DNA from: Streptomyces shenzhenensis
GTDB taxonomy: Bacteria > Actinomycetota > Actinomycetes > Streptomycetales > Streptomycetaceae
Direction of reading: 5' to 3'
Length of the DNA stretch: 64,000 bases
NCBI RefSeq assembly: GCF_003688995.1
Contig: NZ_PENI01000007.1
Location: 1 to 64,000, forward strand
Shown here: one piece after another, positions 42,935 to 52,646 of the stretch
Layout: each line of letters starts with the position of its first letter
How positions within the stretch are numbered: the first letter of the stretch is position 1
Notes under the pieces: model-generated
What the model was told of the DNA's origin: nothing
The model's database searches: none
The model's input: only the letters and a program-made list of their open reading frames with translations
Program-made: the position numbers and the translations under genes

Positions 42935-44397
42935 TCGACAAGCTCATCATCCTTCTGTACCTGCTGCTGATGGTCGGGGCCGGCTACCTCGGCATGCGCC
43001 GCAGCCGCACCTCCGAGGACTTCACGGTCGCCGGGCGGCGCCTCGGCCCGTTCATGTACACCTCGGCCATGAGCACCGTGGTACTGGGCGCGGCGTCCAC
43101 CGTCGGCGGCGTCAGCCTCGGCTATCAGTACGGGATCTCCGGGATGGTGCTGGTGCTCTCGCTCGCGATCGGCATCGCCGCCATCGGCGTGTTCTTCGCG
43201 GGCACCCTCTTCCGCAGCGGCGTCTACACGGTGCCCGACGCGATGAGCCGGCGCTTCGGCGGCCCGTCGCGCACACTCAGCTCGGTCATCGTCGTCTTCT
43301 ACACACTGATGGTCGGCGTGGGCCAGATCATCGGCATCGGCACGGTGCTGACCGTGGTCTTCGGCGTCTCCCCCGGTACGGCGGCCTTCATCGGCTGGGC
43401 CACGATCATGCTGTACAGCGTCGCCGGCGGTATGTGGTCGATCACCCTCACCGACGTGGTGCAGTTCCTCGTCAAGACGCTGGGTGTCTTCGTGGTCCTG
43501 CTGCCGCTCGTGATCCACCGGGCGGGCGGCCTCCCGCACATACGGGACAGTCTGCCCGCCGACTTCTTCTCGCCCACCGGCATCGGGGTCGGCACCATCG
43601 GCGCCTACTTCCTGCTCTTCTTCTTCGGGTTCCTCATCGACCAGGGCAACTGGCAGCGGCTGCTGACCGCGCGCTCCGAGCGGGTCGCCCGCTGGGGCGC
43701 CGTCGTCTCCGGTCTCTACTGCGCGCTGTACGGCCTGGCCGGCGCCCTGATCGGCACGGCGGGCCGGGTGCTGCTGCCGCACCTGGCCAACCCGGACGAC
43801 GCCTACGCCCGGATCGCCGCGCTCGTCCTGCCCGTCGGGCTGTTCGGTCTGGTGGTGGCCGCCGCCCTCGCCGCGTCGATGTCCACCGCGAGCGGCCTGC
43901 TGATCGGGGCGTCCACGGTGCTCACCAACGACGTGCTGCGCCCGCTCGGCGGCACCCGGCTGAGCAGTGTGCGCGCCAACCGGATCGCGCTGTTCGCGGT
44001 GGGCCTGGTGGCGCTCGCCGTGTCGTACGCCGTCGACAGCGTGGTCGGCGCGGTGACGGTGGCGGCCGATCTGCTGGCGGCGGCGCTGCTGGTGCCCGTC
44101 GTCGGCGCGATGTTCTGGCGGCGCTCCACGACGCCGGCGGCCATCGGTTCGGTGCTGGCCGGCTCGGTGGTGTGTGTGGCCTTCATGGCGGTCTCCGGGC
44201 TCTATGCGAACGAGCCCGTCATGTACGGGATGGCGGCGGCCCTCGTCGTCTTCGTGGCCGTGAGCCTGGTCACCCGGCCCGATCCGGCCGTCGCCGGTCT
44301 GGCCTTCGAGGAGCTGCCGGACCGAGCCGCGGCACCGTCGGCGACGGACGAACGGCCGGCGGCGGCTCAGCCGGTGCCGTCCTCCCGGAGTGCGTGA
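42931..44397 (+). CDS. sodium:solute symporter (SSS family)
   Basis: The 488-residue protein has about 13 membrane helices. SSS features are seen: GYLGMRRSRTSEDFTVAGRRLG near residue 15, AASTVGGVSLGYQYG, and the Na2-site helix region GLFGLVVAAALAASMSTASGLL near residue 310. The last 40 residues are a polar cytoplasmic tail. It overlaps the ureohydrolase stop by 4 nt and converges on, and overlaps by 31 nt, the PucR gene. It is expected to import the guanidino or other nitrogenous substrate. Confidence 0.92.
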   Translation: MIDKLIILLYLLLMVGAGYLGMRRSRTSEDFTVAGRRLGPFMYTSAMSTVVLGAASTVGGVSLGYQYGISGMVLVLSLAIGIAAIGVFFAGTLFRSGVYTVPDAMSRRFGGPSRTLSSVIVVFYTLMVGVGQIIGIGTVLTVVFGVSPGTAAFIGWATIMLYSVAGGMWSITLTDVVQFLVKTLGVFVVLLPLVIHRAGGLPHIRDSLPADFFSPTGIGVGTIGAYFLLFFFGFLIDQGNWQRLLTARSERVARWGAVVSGLYCALYGLAGALIGTAGRVLLPHLANPDDAYARIAALVLPVGLFGLVVAAALAASMSTASGLLIGASTVLTNDVLRPLGGTRLSSVRANRIALFAVGLVALAVSYAVDSVVGAVTVAADLLAAALLVPVVGAMFWRRSTTPAAIGSVLAGSVVCVAFMAVSGLYANEPVMYGMAAALVVFVAVSLVTRPDPAVAGLAFEELPDRAAAPSATDERPAAAQPVPSSRSA

Positions 44398-45887
44398 GCG
44401 GCCAGCGCCAGGGCCAGTTCGAGCCGTACGTACGACGCGTCGAGGTCACGGCCGAGCACCTGCCGCACCACTGTGAGCCGGTGGTGCAGGGTGTGCCGGT
44501 GAATGCCCAGCTCCGCCGAGGCCCGCGCCACGGAGCCGTTGTGGTCGAGGAAGGCCCGCACCGTCGCGATCAGCGGGACACCGCGGTCGGCCTCGGCGCG
44601 GCGGAGCGGGTCGATCAGCCGGGTGACGAGCAGCTCGGGCACCGACTGCTCGGCGGAGGCCAGCAGCAGCTCGATCGCGCCGAGTTCGCGGACGGAGGTG
44701 ACGGCTCGGCCCTCCGTGCGGCCGATCGCGAGTGCCTGCCTGGCCTGGCGCACCCCTTGCGCCAGGCCATGGGCCGGCACCGGCTCGCTCACCCCGGCGG
44801 GCCCGGGGCACACCTGGCCGAGTGGTGAGCCGGGGTCCCGCAGGAGGGCGAGCAACGGCTCGGGGCGGGAGGTCAGCAGCACCGTCTCGCCGGTGTCCAC
44901 GGTGACGGCGAGCACCGGGTGCGCGTAGTCGGTGAGCACGAGGTGCACGTCCGCGCCGGTCGCGGGGCGCGGGTCGGGGTGTACGACGACGACCGTGATG
45001 TCGCCGGGGTCGATCCCCCAAGCCGCGACCAGCCGGGTGGCCGCTCCGGGATCCGCCTCGTCCCGCAGCGCCTCGCGCAGTGTGTCGGCGTCGGCCCGCC
45101 GCGCCTCGGCCCGCGCTCTGCGACGCTGTTCGAGGTCGTAGGTGATCAAGGAGGCGGCCGCCGCCGCGACCGTGTAGTCGGGGCGGGTGAACGGCTCGGC
45201 GCGCCACAGCAGCAGACGGCCGCGTACGGCGTCCGCGCCCAGGGTGTGGCCGACGAGATGCCCGGCGGAGTCGACGGCGGACAGCGACTGTCCGGCCCAG
45301 CCGGCATCGGCGGCGGTCCGCTCGGCGGTCCCGGCGGCGGACTGCGGCGCCACGGCGAGCACCTGTCCCGCCGGGTCGGTGACGGCCGCCCAGCCGCCGT
45401 ACTCCCGCACCAGCTCGCGCGTCGCACCGTGCACCGCGCCCAGCTCCAGCGCCGCGGCCGTCAGCCGCGGATAGACGTGCAGGGCGCGCCGCAGGGCCGA
45501 GCGCTCCTCGCTCGCGATCCGGTCGGCGACCGCCTGGGACAGCGCCACGAACGGGGTGGCGTACGGCACCATGAGGACCGGCAGCCCGGTCTCCTCGCCG
45601 ACCTCGACGACCTCCGACGGCACGTCGTCGTAGACGAGGTCGACGGCGATCCCGACGGCGGCCGCCCCGGTGTCGGCGAGTCTGCGCGCCGTCTCCGCCA
45701 CGGAGTGCGGTCCCGGGTGTCCGACCCCGGTGATCAGGACCAGCGAGCCCTCCTCCAGCCACGGCGTGGGATCGGGCACCTCGCTCGCGTGCACCCAGCT
45801 GATGGCGCGGTCGAGCCCGGCCGTCCCCGCGGCCACGGCGAGACCGAACTCGCGCCGCGCGACGAGTTCACGCACGCTGAGCGGCAT
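44367..45887 (-). CDS. PucR-family transcriptional regulator
   Basis: The 506-residue protein has an N-terminal PucR ligand domain (residues 1-125; MPLSVRELVARREFGLAVAAG, ISWVHASEVPDPTPWLEEGSLVLITG), a GGDEF-like central part, and a C-terminal PucR HTH (about 440-500; FLDHNGSVARASAELGIHRHTLHHRL). Such regulators control purine, ureide or amine catabolism. Its convergent position beside the symporter/ureohydrolase operon makes that operon the likely target. Start: ATG at 45887. It is divergent from the formate dehydrogenase operon, with a 7-bp hairpin at 45916-45934. Confidence 0.92.
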   Translation of the reverse strand: MPLSVRELVARREFGLAVAAGTAGLDRAISWVHASEVPDPTPWLEEGSLVLITGVGHPGPHSVAETARRLADTGAAAVGIAVDLVYDDVPSEVVEVGEETGLPVLMVPYATPFVALSQAVADRIASEERSALRRALHVYPRLTAAALELGAVHGATRELVREYGGWAAVTDPAGQVLAVAPQSAAGTAERTAADAGWAGQSLSAVDSAGHLVGHTLGADAVRGRLLLWRAEPFTRPDYTVAAAAASLITYDLEQRRRARAEARRADADTLREALRDEADPGAATRLVAAWGIDPGDITVVVVHPDPRPATGADVHLVLTDYAHPVLAVTVDTGETVLLTSRPEPLLALLRDPGSPLGQVCPGPAGVSEPVPAHGLAQGVRQARQALAIGRTEGRAVTSVRELGAIELLLASAEQSVPELLVTRLIDPLRRAEADRGVPLIATVRAFLDHNGSVARASAELGIHRHTLHHRLTVVRQVLGRDLDASYVRLELALALAAHALREDGTG

Positions 45888-46098
45888 ACGCGCTGTTCCT
45901 TCCCCGTCCGGACGCGCCGCCCGTTCCGGGCGGCCGCCTCGCAGCGTACGCCGCCGAGCGGGCCCCGGGTCCGCCCGGCCTTCCTCGTGGGAGGGCCCGT
46001 GGCGCGCGCCCGACGGGCAGGCGTGCCACGCTCGAGACAGAGCCGCAGCGCGGCGGGACAGGCCGGAGTGTGCGTGCCCTGGTCGAGGAGGGCGAGCC

Positions 46099-47118
46099 AT
46101 GACCCACAGCGACGCCGGTCGGACACCTCGGCCGGAGCCTGACGAGACGCGCGGCAACCAGTTGTTCGGTCCCCAGCCGAACGTGGCGGGCGCCGCCGGC
46201 TACCCCGACGCCCCGCCGCGCATGGGCTTCTTCACGGACACCACCGTGTGCATCGGCTGCAAGGCGTGCGAAGTCGCCTGCAAGGAGTGGAACGCCGTAC
46301 CGGAGGACGGCCTGGAGCTGACGGGCATGTCCTACGACAACACCCAGGGGCTCGGCGCCGACACCTGGCGGCACGTGGCCTTCATCGAGCAGCGGATACC
46401 GGCGGGCCGGGACTCCGCGGCCGGGCACCCGGACGTCGACGTCTTCGACGCCGCACGCGGCCTAGGCGGCTCCCCCGAGGCCACGGCACCGGCCACCGGC
46501 ACCGCCGCCCTGGCCGGGCAGATCTCGCCCGTGTCCCCCGACGGCCGCACCGAGCTGCGCTGGCTGATGTCCTCGGACGTGTGCAAACACTGCACCCATG
46601 CCGCCTGCCTCGATGTGTGCCCCACCGGATCGCTGTTCCGCACCGAGTTCGGCACGGTCGTCGTCCAGCAGGACATCTGCAACGGCTGCGGCTACTGCGT
46701 GCCCGCCTGCCCCTACGGCGTCATCGACCAGCGCCGGGGCGACGGACGCGCCTGGAAGTGCACCCTGTGCTACGACCGGCTCGGGACCGGTCTGGAACCG
46801 GCCTGTGCCAAGGCCTGCCCGACCGACTCGATCCAGTTCGGCCCCCTGGACGAGCTGCGGGAGCGGGCGGCGGACCGGGTGGCGCGACTCCACGTGTCCG
46901 GTGTCACCGAGGCCCGTCTGTACGGGGAGAGCCCGGACGACGGGGTCGGCGGGGACGGCGCGTTCTTCCTGCTGCTGGACGAGCCGGAGGTCTACGGCCT
47001 GCCGCCCGACCCGGTCGTCACCACCCGGGACCTCCCGGACATGTGGCGGCACGCGGCCGTCGCCGCGGTCTCGCTCGCCGCGCTGGCCGTCGCCAGTTTC
47101 GTCAGGAGGCCACGATGA
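46099..47118 (+). CDS. formate dehydrogenase beta subunit (four-cluster ferredoxin)
   Basis: The 339-residue protein has four Cys quartets: CIGCKACEVACKEW (near residue 51), CKHCTHAACLDVCP (about 168), CNGCGYCVPACPYG (about 194) and CTLC...CAKACP (about 223-240), which bind four [4Fe-4S] clusters. It ends with a membrane helix (HAAVAAVSLAALAVASFV), as in FdnH/FdoH-type subunits. It passes electrons from the selenoprotein subunit to the membrane partner. Start: ATG at 46099 with GAGGAGG upstream. It overlaps the next gene by 4 nt. Confidence 0.93.
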   Translation: MTHSDAGRTPRPEPDETRGNQLFGPQPNVAGAAGYPDAPPRMGFFTDTTVCIGCKACEVACKEWNAVPEDGLELTGMSYDNTQGLGADTWRHVAFIEQRIPAGRDSAAGHPDVDVFDAARGLGGSPEATAPATGTAALAGQISPVSPDGRTELRWLMSSDVCKHCTHAACLDVCPTGSLFRTEFGTVVVQQDICNGCGYCVPACPYGVIDQRRGDGRAWKCTLCYDRLGTGLEPACAKACPTDSIQFGPLDELRERAADRVARLHVSGVTEARLYGESPDDGVGGDGAFFLLLDEPEVYGLPPDPVVTTRDLPDMWRHAAVAAVSLAALAVASFVRRPR

Positions 47119-48131
47119 CCGGATCCGATGTGCCCCGCGGCGGTGTGCGGGGCGCGGCGTTCGGCCGGGCCGCCGCCATGGCGCAGGCGGGGCGCCGCCG
47201 ACGCCGCCGCGGACGCGGCGAGCAGGCCATGGTGCCCGAGGCGCAGTTCTCCTCGTACTACGGCAGGCCGATCCTGAAGAAGCCGGTCTGGGCGCCCCTC
47301 GACATCGCCGGGTATCTGTACCTCGGCGGGCTCTCCGGGGCCTCGTCGCTGCTGGCCGCCGGCGGGCACGTCACCGGGCGGCCCGCGCTGGCCAGGTCGG
47401 CGAAACTGGCCGCGGCGGGCGGCATCTCGCTGTCGCTGGTCGCGCTGGTGCACGATCTGGGCCGGCCGGTGCGCTTCCTCAACATGCTGCGTGTCTTCAA
47501 GCCGACGTCGCCGATGAACCTGGGGTCGTGGCTGCTGGCGGGCTACGTTCCGCTGACGATGGCCGCGGCCGCGAGTGACGTCGCCGGCCGCTACCGGCTC
47601 GTCGGCTCCGCCGCCACGGGGGCCGCGGCGCTGCTCGGCCCGGCGGTCACGACGTACACCGCCGTGCTGATCTCGGACACCGCGGTGCCCTCCTGGCACG
47701 AGGGCCACCGCGAGCTGCCGTTCGTGTTCGCCGGTTCGGGCGCCACCGCGGCGGCGGGGCTCGCGCTGGCCGCGGCCCCGGTCGCGCAGACCGGTCCCGC
47801 ACGCCGGCTGGCGCTGCTCGGGGCGGCCCTGGAGCTGGGCGCGTTCCAGTTGATGAAGCGGCGCATGGGGCTGATGGCGGAGCCGTACGAGGAGGGCGGG
47901 CCGCGGGCGCTGCTGCGGTCGGCGGAGATCCTCGCGGCCGGCGGGGCGGCCCTCGCGGCGTTCGCGGGCCGCCGGCGCAGCCGGCCACTGGCCGCGGTGG
48001 CCGGGGCCGCCCTCCTGACCGGCTCGGCAGCCCTGCGCTTCGGCGTGTTCCACGCCGGGGTGGCCTCCGCCGAGGACCCGAAGTACACCGTCGTCCCGCA
48101 GCGCGAACGCCTGCGGGCCCCCACCGACTGA
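47115..48131 (+). CDS. NrfD-like membrane subunit of the formate dehydrogenase
   Basis: The 338-residue protein has a basic N-terminal stretch (residues 25-37), SYYGRPILKKPVWAPLDIAGYLYLGG, and eight or so membrane helices of the NrfD/PsrC type (VHDLGRPVRFLNMLRVFKPTSPMNLGSW). It replaces the usual cytochrome b gamma subunit: no haem-binding His pattern is evident. It would hand electrons directly to quinone. It is coupled to the beta subunit by ATGA, and the catalytic subunit starts 89 nt downstream. Confidence 0.88.
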   Translation: MTGSDVPRGGVRGAAFGRAAAMAQAGRRRRRRGRGEQAMVPEAQFSSYYGRPILKKPVWAPLDIAGYLYLGGLSGASSLLAAGGHVTGRPALARSAKLAAAGGISLSLVALVHDLGRPVRFLNMLRVFKPTSPMNLGSWLLAGYVPLTMAAAASDVAGRYRLVGSAATGAAALLGPAVTTYTAVLISDTAVPSWHEGHRELPFVFAGSGATAAAGLALAAAPVAQTGPARRLALLGAALELGAFQLMKRRMGLMAEPYEEGGPRALLRSAEILAAGGAALAAFAGRRRSRPLAAVAGAALLTGSAALRFGVFHAGVASAEDPKYTVVPQRERLRAPTD

Positions 48132-48220
48132 CGGCGATCCACCGCACGATCGAAGATGCTGTCTGTGCCGTGCTGCGGGACAATCGTCCGAAGGAGCGGA
48201 AGCGGGCGGGAGGTGCATTC

Positions 48221-51200
48221 ATGGGCGTGCGCACCTGGATCGATTCGTGGCCGGTGTACCGCCAGCTCAAGGGCACCGACCCGCTGGGCCGCGGCGCCGC
48301 CGCCAAGAGCGCGCGCAGCGCACGGCTCACCCCGCGCACCGCGAGCGCCGACCGCGTGGTGAAGTCGGTGTGCCCGTACTGCGCGGTGGGCTGCGGCCAG
48401 AACGTCTACGTCGAGGGCGGGCGGGTCACCCAGATCGAGGGCGACCCCGATTCCCCCGTCTCACGCGGCCGGCTGTGCCCCAAGGGCTCGGCGAGCCTCC
48501 AGCTGACCACCGGCGACGCCCGCGAGCACTATGTCCTCCACCGGCGCCCGTACGGCACCGAGTGGCAGCGGCTCGATCTCGACCGGGCCATGGACATGAT
48601 CGCCGACCGGGTGATCGAGGCGCGGCGGGCCGGCTGGCAGTGGGAGGTCGACCGGGCCCGCACCCGGCGCACGCTCGGCTTCGCGAGCCTGGGCGGGGCC
48701 ACGCTCGACAACGAAGAGAACTACCTGATCAAGAAGTTGTTCACCGCGCTCGGCGCCATCCAGATCGAGAACCAGGCGCGTATTTGACACTCCTCCACCG
48801 TTCCCGGTCTGGGAACCTCGTTCGGCCGCGGCGGCGCGACCACCTTCCAACAGGACCTGCAGAACTCCGACTGCATCGTCATCCAGGGCTCCAACATGGC
48901 CGAGTGCCACCCGGTCGGGTTCCAGTGGGTGACGGAGGCCAAGTCCCGCGGCGCGAAGGTGATCCACGTCGACCCGCGCTTCACCCGCACCAGCGCGCTG
49001 GCCGACCTGCATGTGCCGCTGCGGGCGGGCACGGACATCGTCTTCCTCGGCGGGATCATCAACTACGTTCTGGAGCACGACAAGTACTTCCGTGACTACG
49101 TGGTGGCGTACACCAACGCACCCGTGATGCTGCGGGAGGACTTCCGGGACACCGAGGACCTGGACGGCGTCTTCTCCGGACTCGACCCGGACAACCGCCG
49201 CTACGACAACGCCACTTGGCAGTACAAGGGCATGGAGATCCAGGCGGCCTCCGGCGAGCGCGAACGCTGGATCGAGGACCGCGCGGACGGCGGCCGGGCG
49301 GTGACCGAGGCCGCGCGCGGCGAGGCGCACGGAGCGGGCGGCGCGGACATCGGCGCGGGCGTGCCGGAACGGGACGAGACACTGAGCCACCCGCGCTGTG
49401 TGTTCCAGGTCCTCAAGCGGCACTACGCCCGGTACACACCGCAGATGGTGGAGCAGATCTGCGGCGTGCCGCAGGACGTCTTCCGCCAGGTGTGCGAACT
49501 GGTCACGGACAACTCGGGCCGGGACCGCACGACGGCCTTCGCGTACGCGGTCGGCTGGACCCAGCACACGGTAGGCGTGCAGTACATCCGCACGGCCGCC
49601 GTCCTCCAGCAACTGCTCGGCAACATCGGCCGGCCCGGCGGCGGCATCCTCGCCCTGCGCGGACACGCCTCCATCCAGGGTTCGACGGACATCCCCACCC
49701 TGTTCGACCTGCTGCCCGGCTACATCCCGATGCCGCACGCGCACCTGAACCAGGATCTGGACGCCTTCGTCGAGGCGGACTCCACGCGCAAGGGCTACTG
49801 GGGCAATATGCGCTCCTACCTGGTGAGTCTGCTCAAGGCGTACTGGGGCGAGGCCGCGACCGCCGAGAACGACTACTGCTTCGACTACCTGCCGCGGCTG
49901 ACCGGCTCCCACTCCACCTACGAGACGACCATGGCCCAGCTGGAGGGCACCTGCAAGGGCTACTTCCTGTACGGCGAGAACCCGGCGGTCGGCAGCGCCA
50001 ACGCCAAACTGCAGCGCCTTGGCATGGCCAACCTGGACTGGCTGGTCGTCCGGGACTTCTCCCTGATCGAGTCGGCCACCTGGTGGCAGGACGGCCCGGA
50101 GATCGAGACGGGCGAGCTGCGCACCGAGGACATCCGCACCGAGGTGTTCTTCCTGCCGGCCGCCGCGCACACCGAGAAGGACGGCAGTTTCACCAACACC
50201 CAGCGCCTGCTGCAGTGGCACCACCAGGCCGTCGAGCCGCCCGGCGAGGCCCGCAGCGACCTGTGGTTCACCTTCCATCTCGGCCGGCTGATCCGACGCA
50301 AGCTCGCCGGCTCGGCCGACCCGATGGACCGGCCGGTGCTCGATCTGACCTGGGACTACCCCACCAGGGGCGAACTCGCCGAGCCGGACGCGGAGGCCGT
50401 ACTCGCCGAGATCAACGGCCGGGCCGCCGACGGCCACCCGCTCTCCTCGTACCAGCAGCTCCAGGACGACGGCTCCACCGCGTGCGGCTGCTGGATCTAC
50501 TGCGGGGTGTATGCAGACGGCGTCAACCAGGCGGCTCGCCGCAAGCCGGGCGCGGAGCAGAACTGGGTGGCGGGCGAGTGGGCATGGGCCTGGCCGGCCA
50601 ATCGCCGCATCCTGTACAACCGCGCCTCGGCCGACCCGGACGGCCGGCCGTGGAGCGAACGCAAGGCGCTGGTGTGGTGGGACGCGGAGCAGGCCCGGTG
50701 GGTGGGACACGACATCCCCGACTTCCCCCTGGGCACGCCCCCGCAGCACCAGGCGCCGCCGGACGCGACCGGCGCCGAGGCCCTGTCCGGCACGGACGCG
50801 TTCATCATGCAGGCCGACGGCAAGGCCTGGCTGTACGCGCCTTCGGGACTCACCGACGGCCCGCTTCCCGCGCACTACGAGCCGCAGGACTCCCCGTTCC
50901 GGAATCTGCTGTACGGCCGGCAGCGCAACCCCGTGCGGCATGTGATGCCACCGCTGCCCGACAACCGCTACCAGCCGAGCGCCGACGAACCGGGCGCGCA
51001 GGTGTTCCCCTACGTCGCCACCACCTACCGGCTCACCGAGCACCACACGGCGGGCGGCATGTCCCGCTGGCTGCCCTATCTCGCGGAGCTGCAACCGGAG
51101 TTCTTCTGCGAGGTCTCGCCCGAACTCGCGGCGGAACGCGGTCTTGCCCACACCGGCTGGGCGACGATCGTCAGCGCCCGCAATGTCATCGAGGCCCGCG

Positions 51201-51481
51201 TGCTGGTCACCGACCGGGTGCCGCCGCTGACCGTGCAGGGGCGGACCCTGCATCAGATCGGGCTGCCCTACCACTGGGGTCCGAACGGCTACAGCACGGG
51301 CGACGCCGCCAACGAACTGCTGCATCTGTCCCTCGACCCCAACACCCACATCCAGGAGGCCAAGGCGATCGCCGTCGACATCCGGCCCGGACGGCGCCCC
51401 CGGGGGCCGGCGGCCGTGCAGTTGGTGCGGGCCTACCAGGTGCGGGCCGGCATCGACGAGCACACCGGCACGGAGATGTGA
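48221..51481 (+). CDS. fdhA: selenocysteine-containing formate dehydrogenase, catalytic subunit
   Basis: The 1,086-codon gene is read through an in-frame TGA (48785-48787) as Sec189. The frame on both sides is continuous FdhA: VCPYCAVGCGQNVYVEGG with the [4Fe-4S] Cys, RLCPKGS, IQIENQARI-Sec-HSSTVPGLGTSFG, DCIVIQGSNMAECHPVGFQW, and the C-terminal molybdopterin-binding part. Sec followed by His and the SECIS hairpin support recoding. No Tat signal is present at the N-terminus, so the enzyme appears to face the cytoplasm. Start: ATG at 48221 with GGGAGG upstream. Standard gene callers would split it at the TGA. Confidence 0.95.
48785..48816 (+). promoter_or_regulatory. recoded UGA with bacterial SECIS hairpin
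   Basis: TGA at 48785-48787 is followed by GTTCCC-GGTCT-GGGAAC (48800-48816): a perfect 6-bp stem with the GGUCU-type apical loop known from E. coli fdhF. The loop begins 19 nt after the UGA, within the spacing used by SelB. The stem is fully coding (V-P-G-L-G-T). Confidence 0.93.
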
Positions 51482-51493
51482 CCGGCACCGGAT

Positions 51494-52519
51494 TCACCTG
51501 AGCACGAGGGTGTGCGGTCCGCCGGGCACGAGTTCCCCGATCACCGGCGCCCCGGGCACCTCACCGGCGACCAGCAGCCCGCCGGAGGTCTGGGCATCGG
51601 CGAGCAGCACACGGGTGTCGGCGTCGGTCGTGCCGAAGTCCGTGAAGGGCGCCACCCACTCCAGGTTGCGCCGGGTGCCGCCGCTGACGTACCCGTCCCG
51701 TACGGCCTCCCGTGCGCCGTCGAGGTACGGCACGCCGGCCGTGTCGATCACCGCGGTCACCCGCGAGGCCCGGGCCAGCTTGTGCAGATGGCCCAGCAGA
51801 CCGAAACCGGTGATGTCGGTGGCGCAGGTCGCCCCGGCCGCCAGGGCGGCGGCCGATGCGTCCCGGTTGAGGGCCGTCATCGTGGCGACGGCCTGCTCGA
51901 AGCGTTCGCCGGTGGCCTTGTGCCGGTTGTTGAGCACGCCGAGACCGAGGGGTTTCGTCAGCGACAGCGGCATGCCGGGGCGGCCGGTGTCGTTGCGCAG
52001 CAGCCGTGCCGGGTCGGCGAGTCCGGTGACGGCCATGCCGTACTTGGGTTCGGGGTCGTCGACGCTGTGCCCGCCGCCCACATGGCAGCCGGCCTCGGTG
52101 GCGACCTGCAGCCCGCCGCGCAGCACCTCGCGGGCCAGCTCGAACGGCAGCACATCGCGTGGCCAGGCCAGCAGGTTGACGGCGAGGACGGGCCAGCCGC
52201 CCATCGCGTACACGTCGGACAGGGCGTTGGCCGCGGCGATCCGCCCCCAGTCGTACGGGTCGTCGACGACCGGGGTGAAGAAGTCGGCGGTGGACACCAC
52301 GGCCTGTGCGGGGGTGTCGCCCTGCGTGGGCAGCGCGATGACGGCGGCGTCGTCGCCGGTGGCGAGGCCGACCAGGAGCGGTGTGCCGGCCGTGGCCGGC
52401 AGGGGTGCCGAGAGGACGCCGAGCACGTCCTCCAGCTCACCGGGCGGGATCTTGCAGGCACAGCCGCCACCGTGGGCGAACTGCGTGAGTCGTACGGATG
52501 CGTGGCGGGTTGTGGTCAT
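51494..52519 (-). CDS. selD: selenide, water dikinase (selenophosphate synthase)
   Basis: The 341-residue protein has active-site GGGCACKIPPGEL near residues 17-29 (Cys rather than Sec at the nucleophile position, with the essential Lys), TGDDAAVI, TADFFTPVVDDPYDWGRIAAANALSDVYAMGG, and GGHSVDDPEPKYGMAVTG for ATP/Mg binding. It makes selenophosphate for SelA. It is convergent with fdhA with a 12-nt gap and divergent from selC. Start: ATG at 52519. Confidence 0.95.
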   Translation of the reverse strand: MTTTRHASVRLTQFAHGGGCACKIPPGELEDVLGVLSAPLPATAGTPLLVGLATGDDAAVIALPTQGDTPAQAVVSTADFFTPVVDDPYDWGRIAAANALSDVYAMGGWPVLAVNLLAWPRDVLPFELAREVLRGGLQVATEAGCHVGGGHSVDDPEPKYGMAVTGLADPARLLRNDTGRPGMPLSLTKPLGLGVLNNRHKATGERFEQAVATMTALNRDASAAALAAGATCATDITGFGLLGHLHKLARASRVTAVIDTAGVPYLDGAREAVRDGYVSGGTRRNLEWVAPFTDFGTTDADTRVLLADAQTSGGLLVAGEVPGAPVIGELVPGGPHTLVLR

Positions 52520-52553
52520 ATCGGTCTCCTGCGCGCGTAGCCTGGCGGTCGGT

Positions 52554-52646
52554 GGAGGCGTGTGGGTGCCTGGTGGCCCTCCCGGTCTTCAAAACCGAGG
52601 TGCCCGAGGATCTCGGGCAGGCGGGTTCGATTCCCGTCCGCCTCCG
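52554..52646 (+). tRNA. selC: tRNA-Sec (anticodon UCA)
   Basis: The 93-nt gene has an acceptor arm GGAGGCG pairing with CGCCTCC (8/5-type extended stem), anticodon loop CTTCAAA with TCA at 52589-52591, a long variable arm (GTGCCCGAGGATCTCGGGCA region), and a T-arm CGGGTTCGATTCCCG. CCA is not encoded. The long acceptor and variable arm with UCA anticodon are diagnostic for tRNA-Sec. The 3' 58 nt are antisense to the end of selB. Confidence 0.96.

Noticed and set aside
45916-45934. 7-bp hairpin GCCGCCC/GGGCGGC between PucR and the formate dehydrogenase operon
   Set aside because: Such short GC hairpins are common at this base composition. I saw no repeat of it at other PucR-controlled promoters.
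48785-48787. Premature stop making fdhA a pseudogene
   Set aside because: The Sec context, SECIS hairpin and complete sel gene set nearby explain the TGA as selenocysteine.
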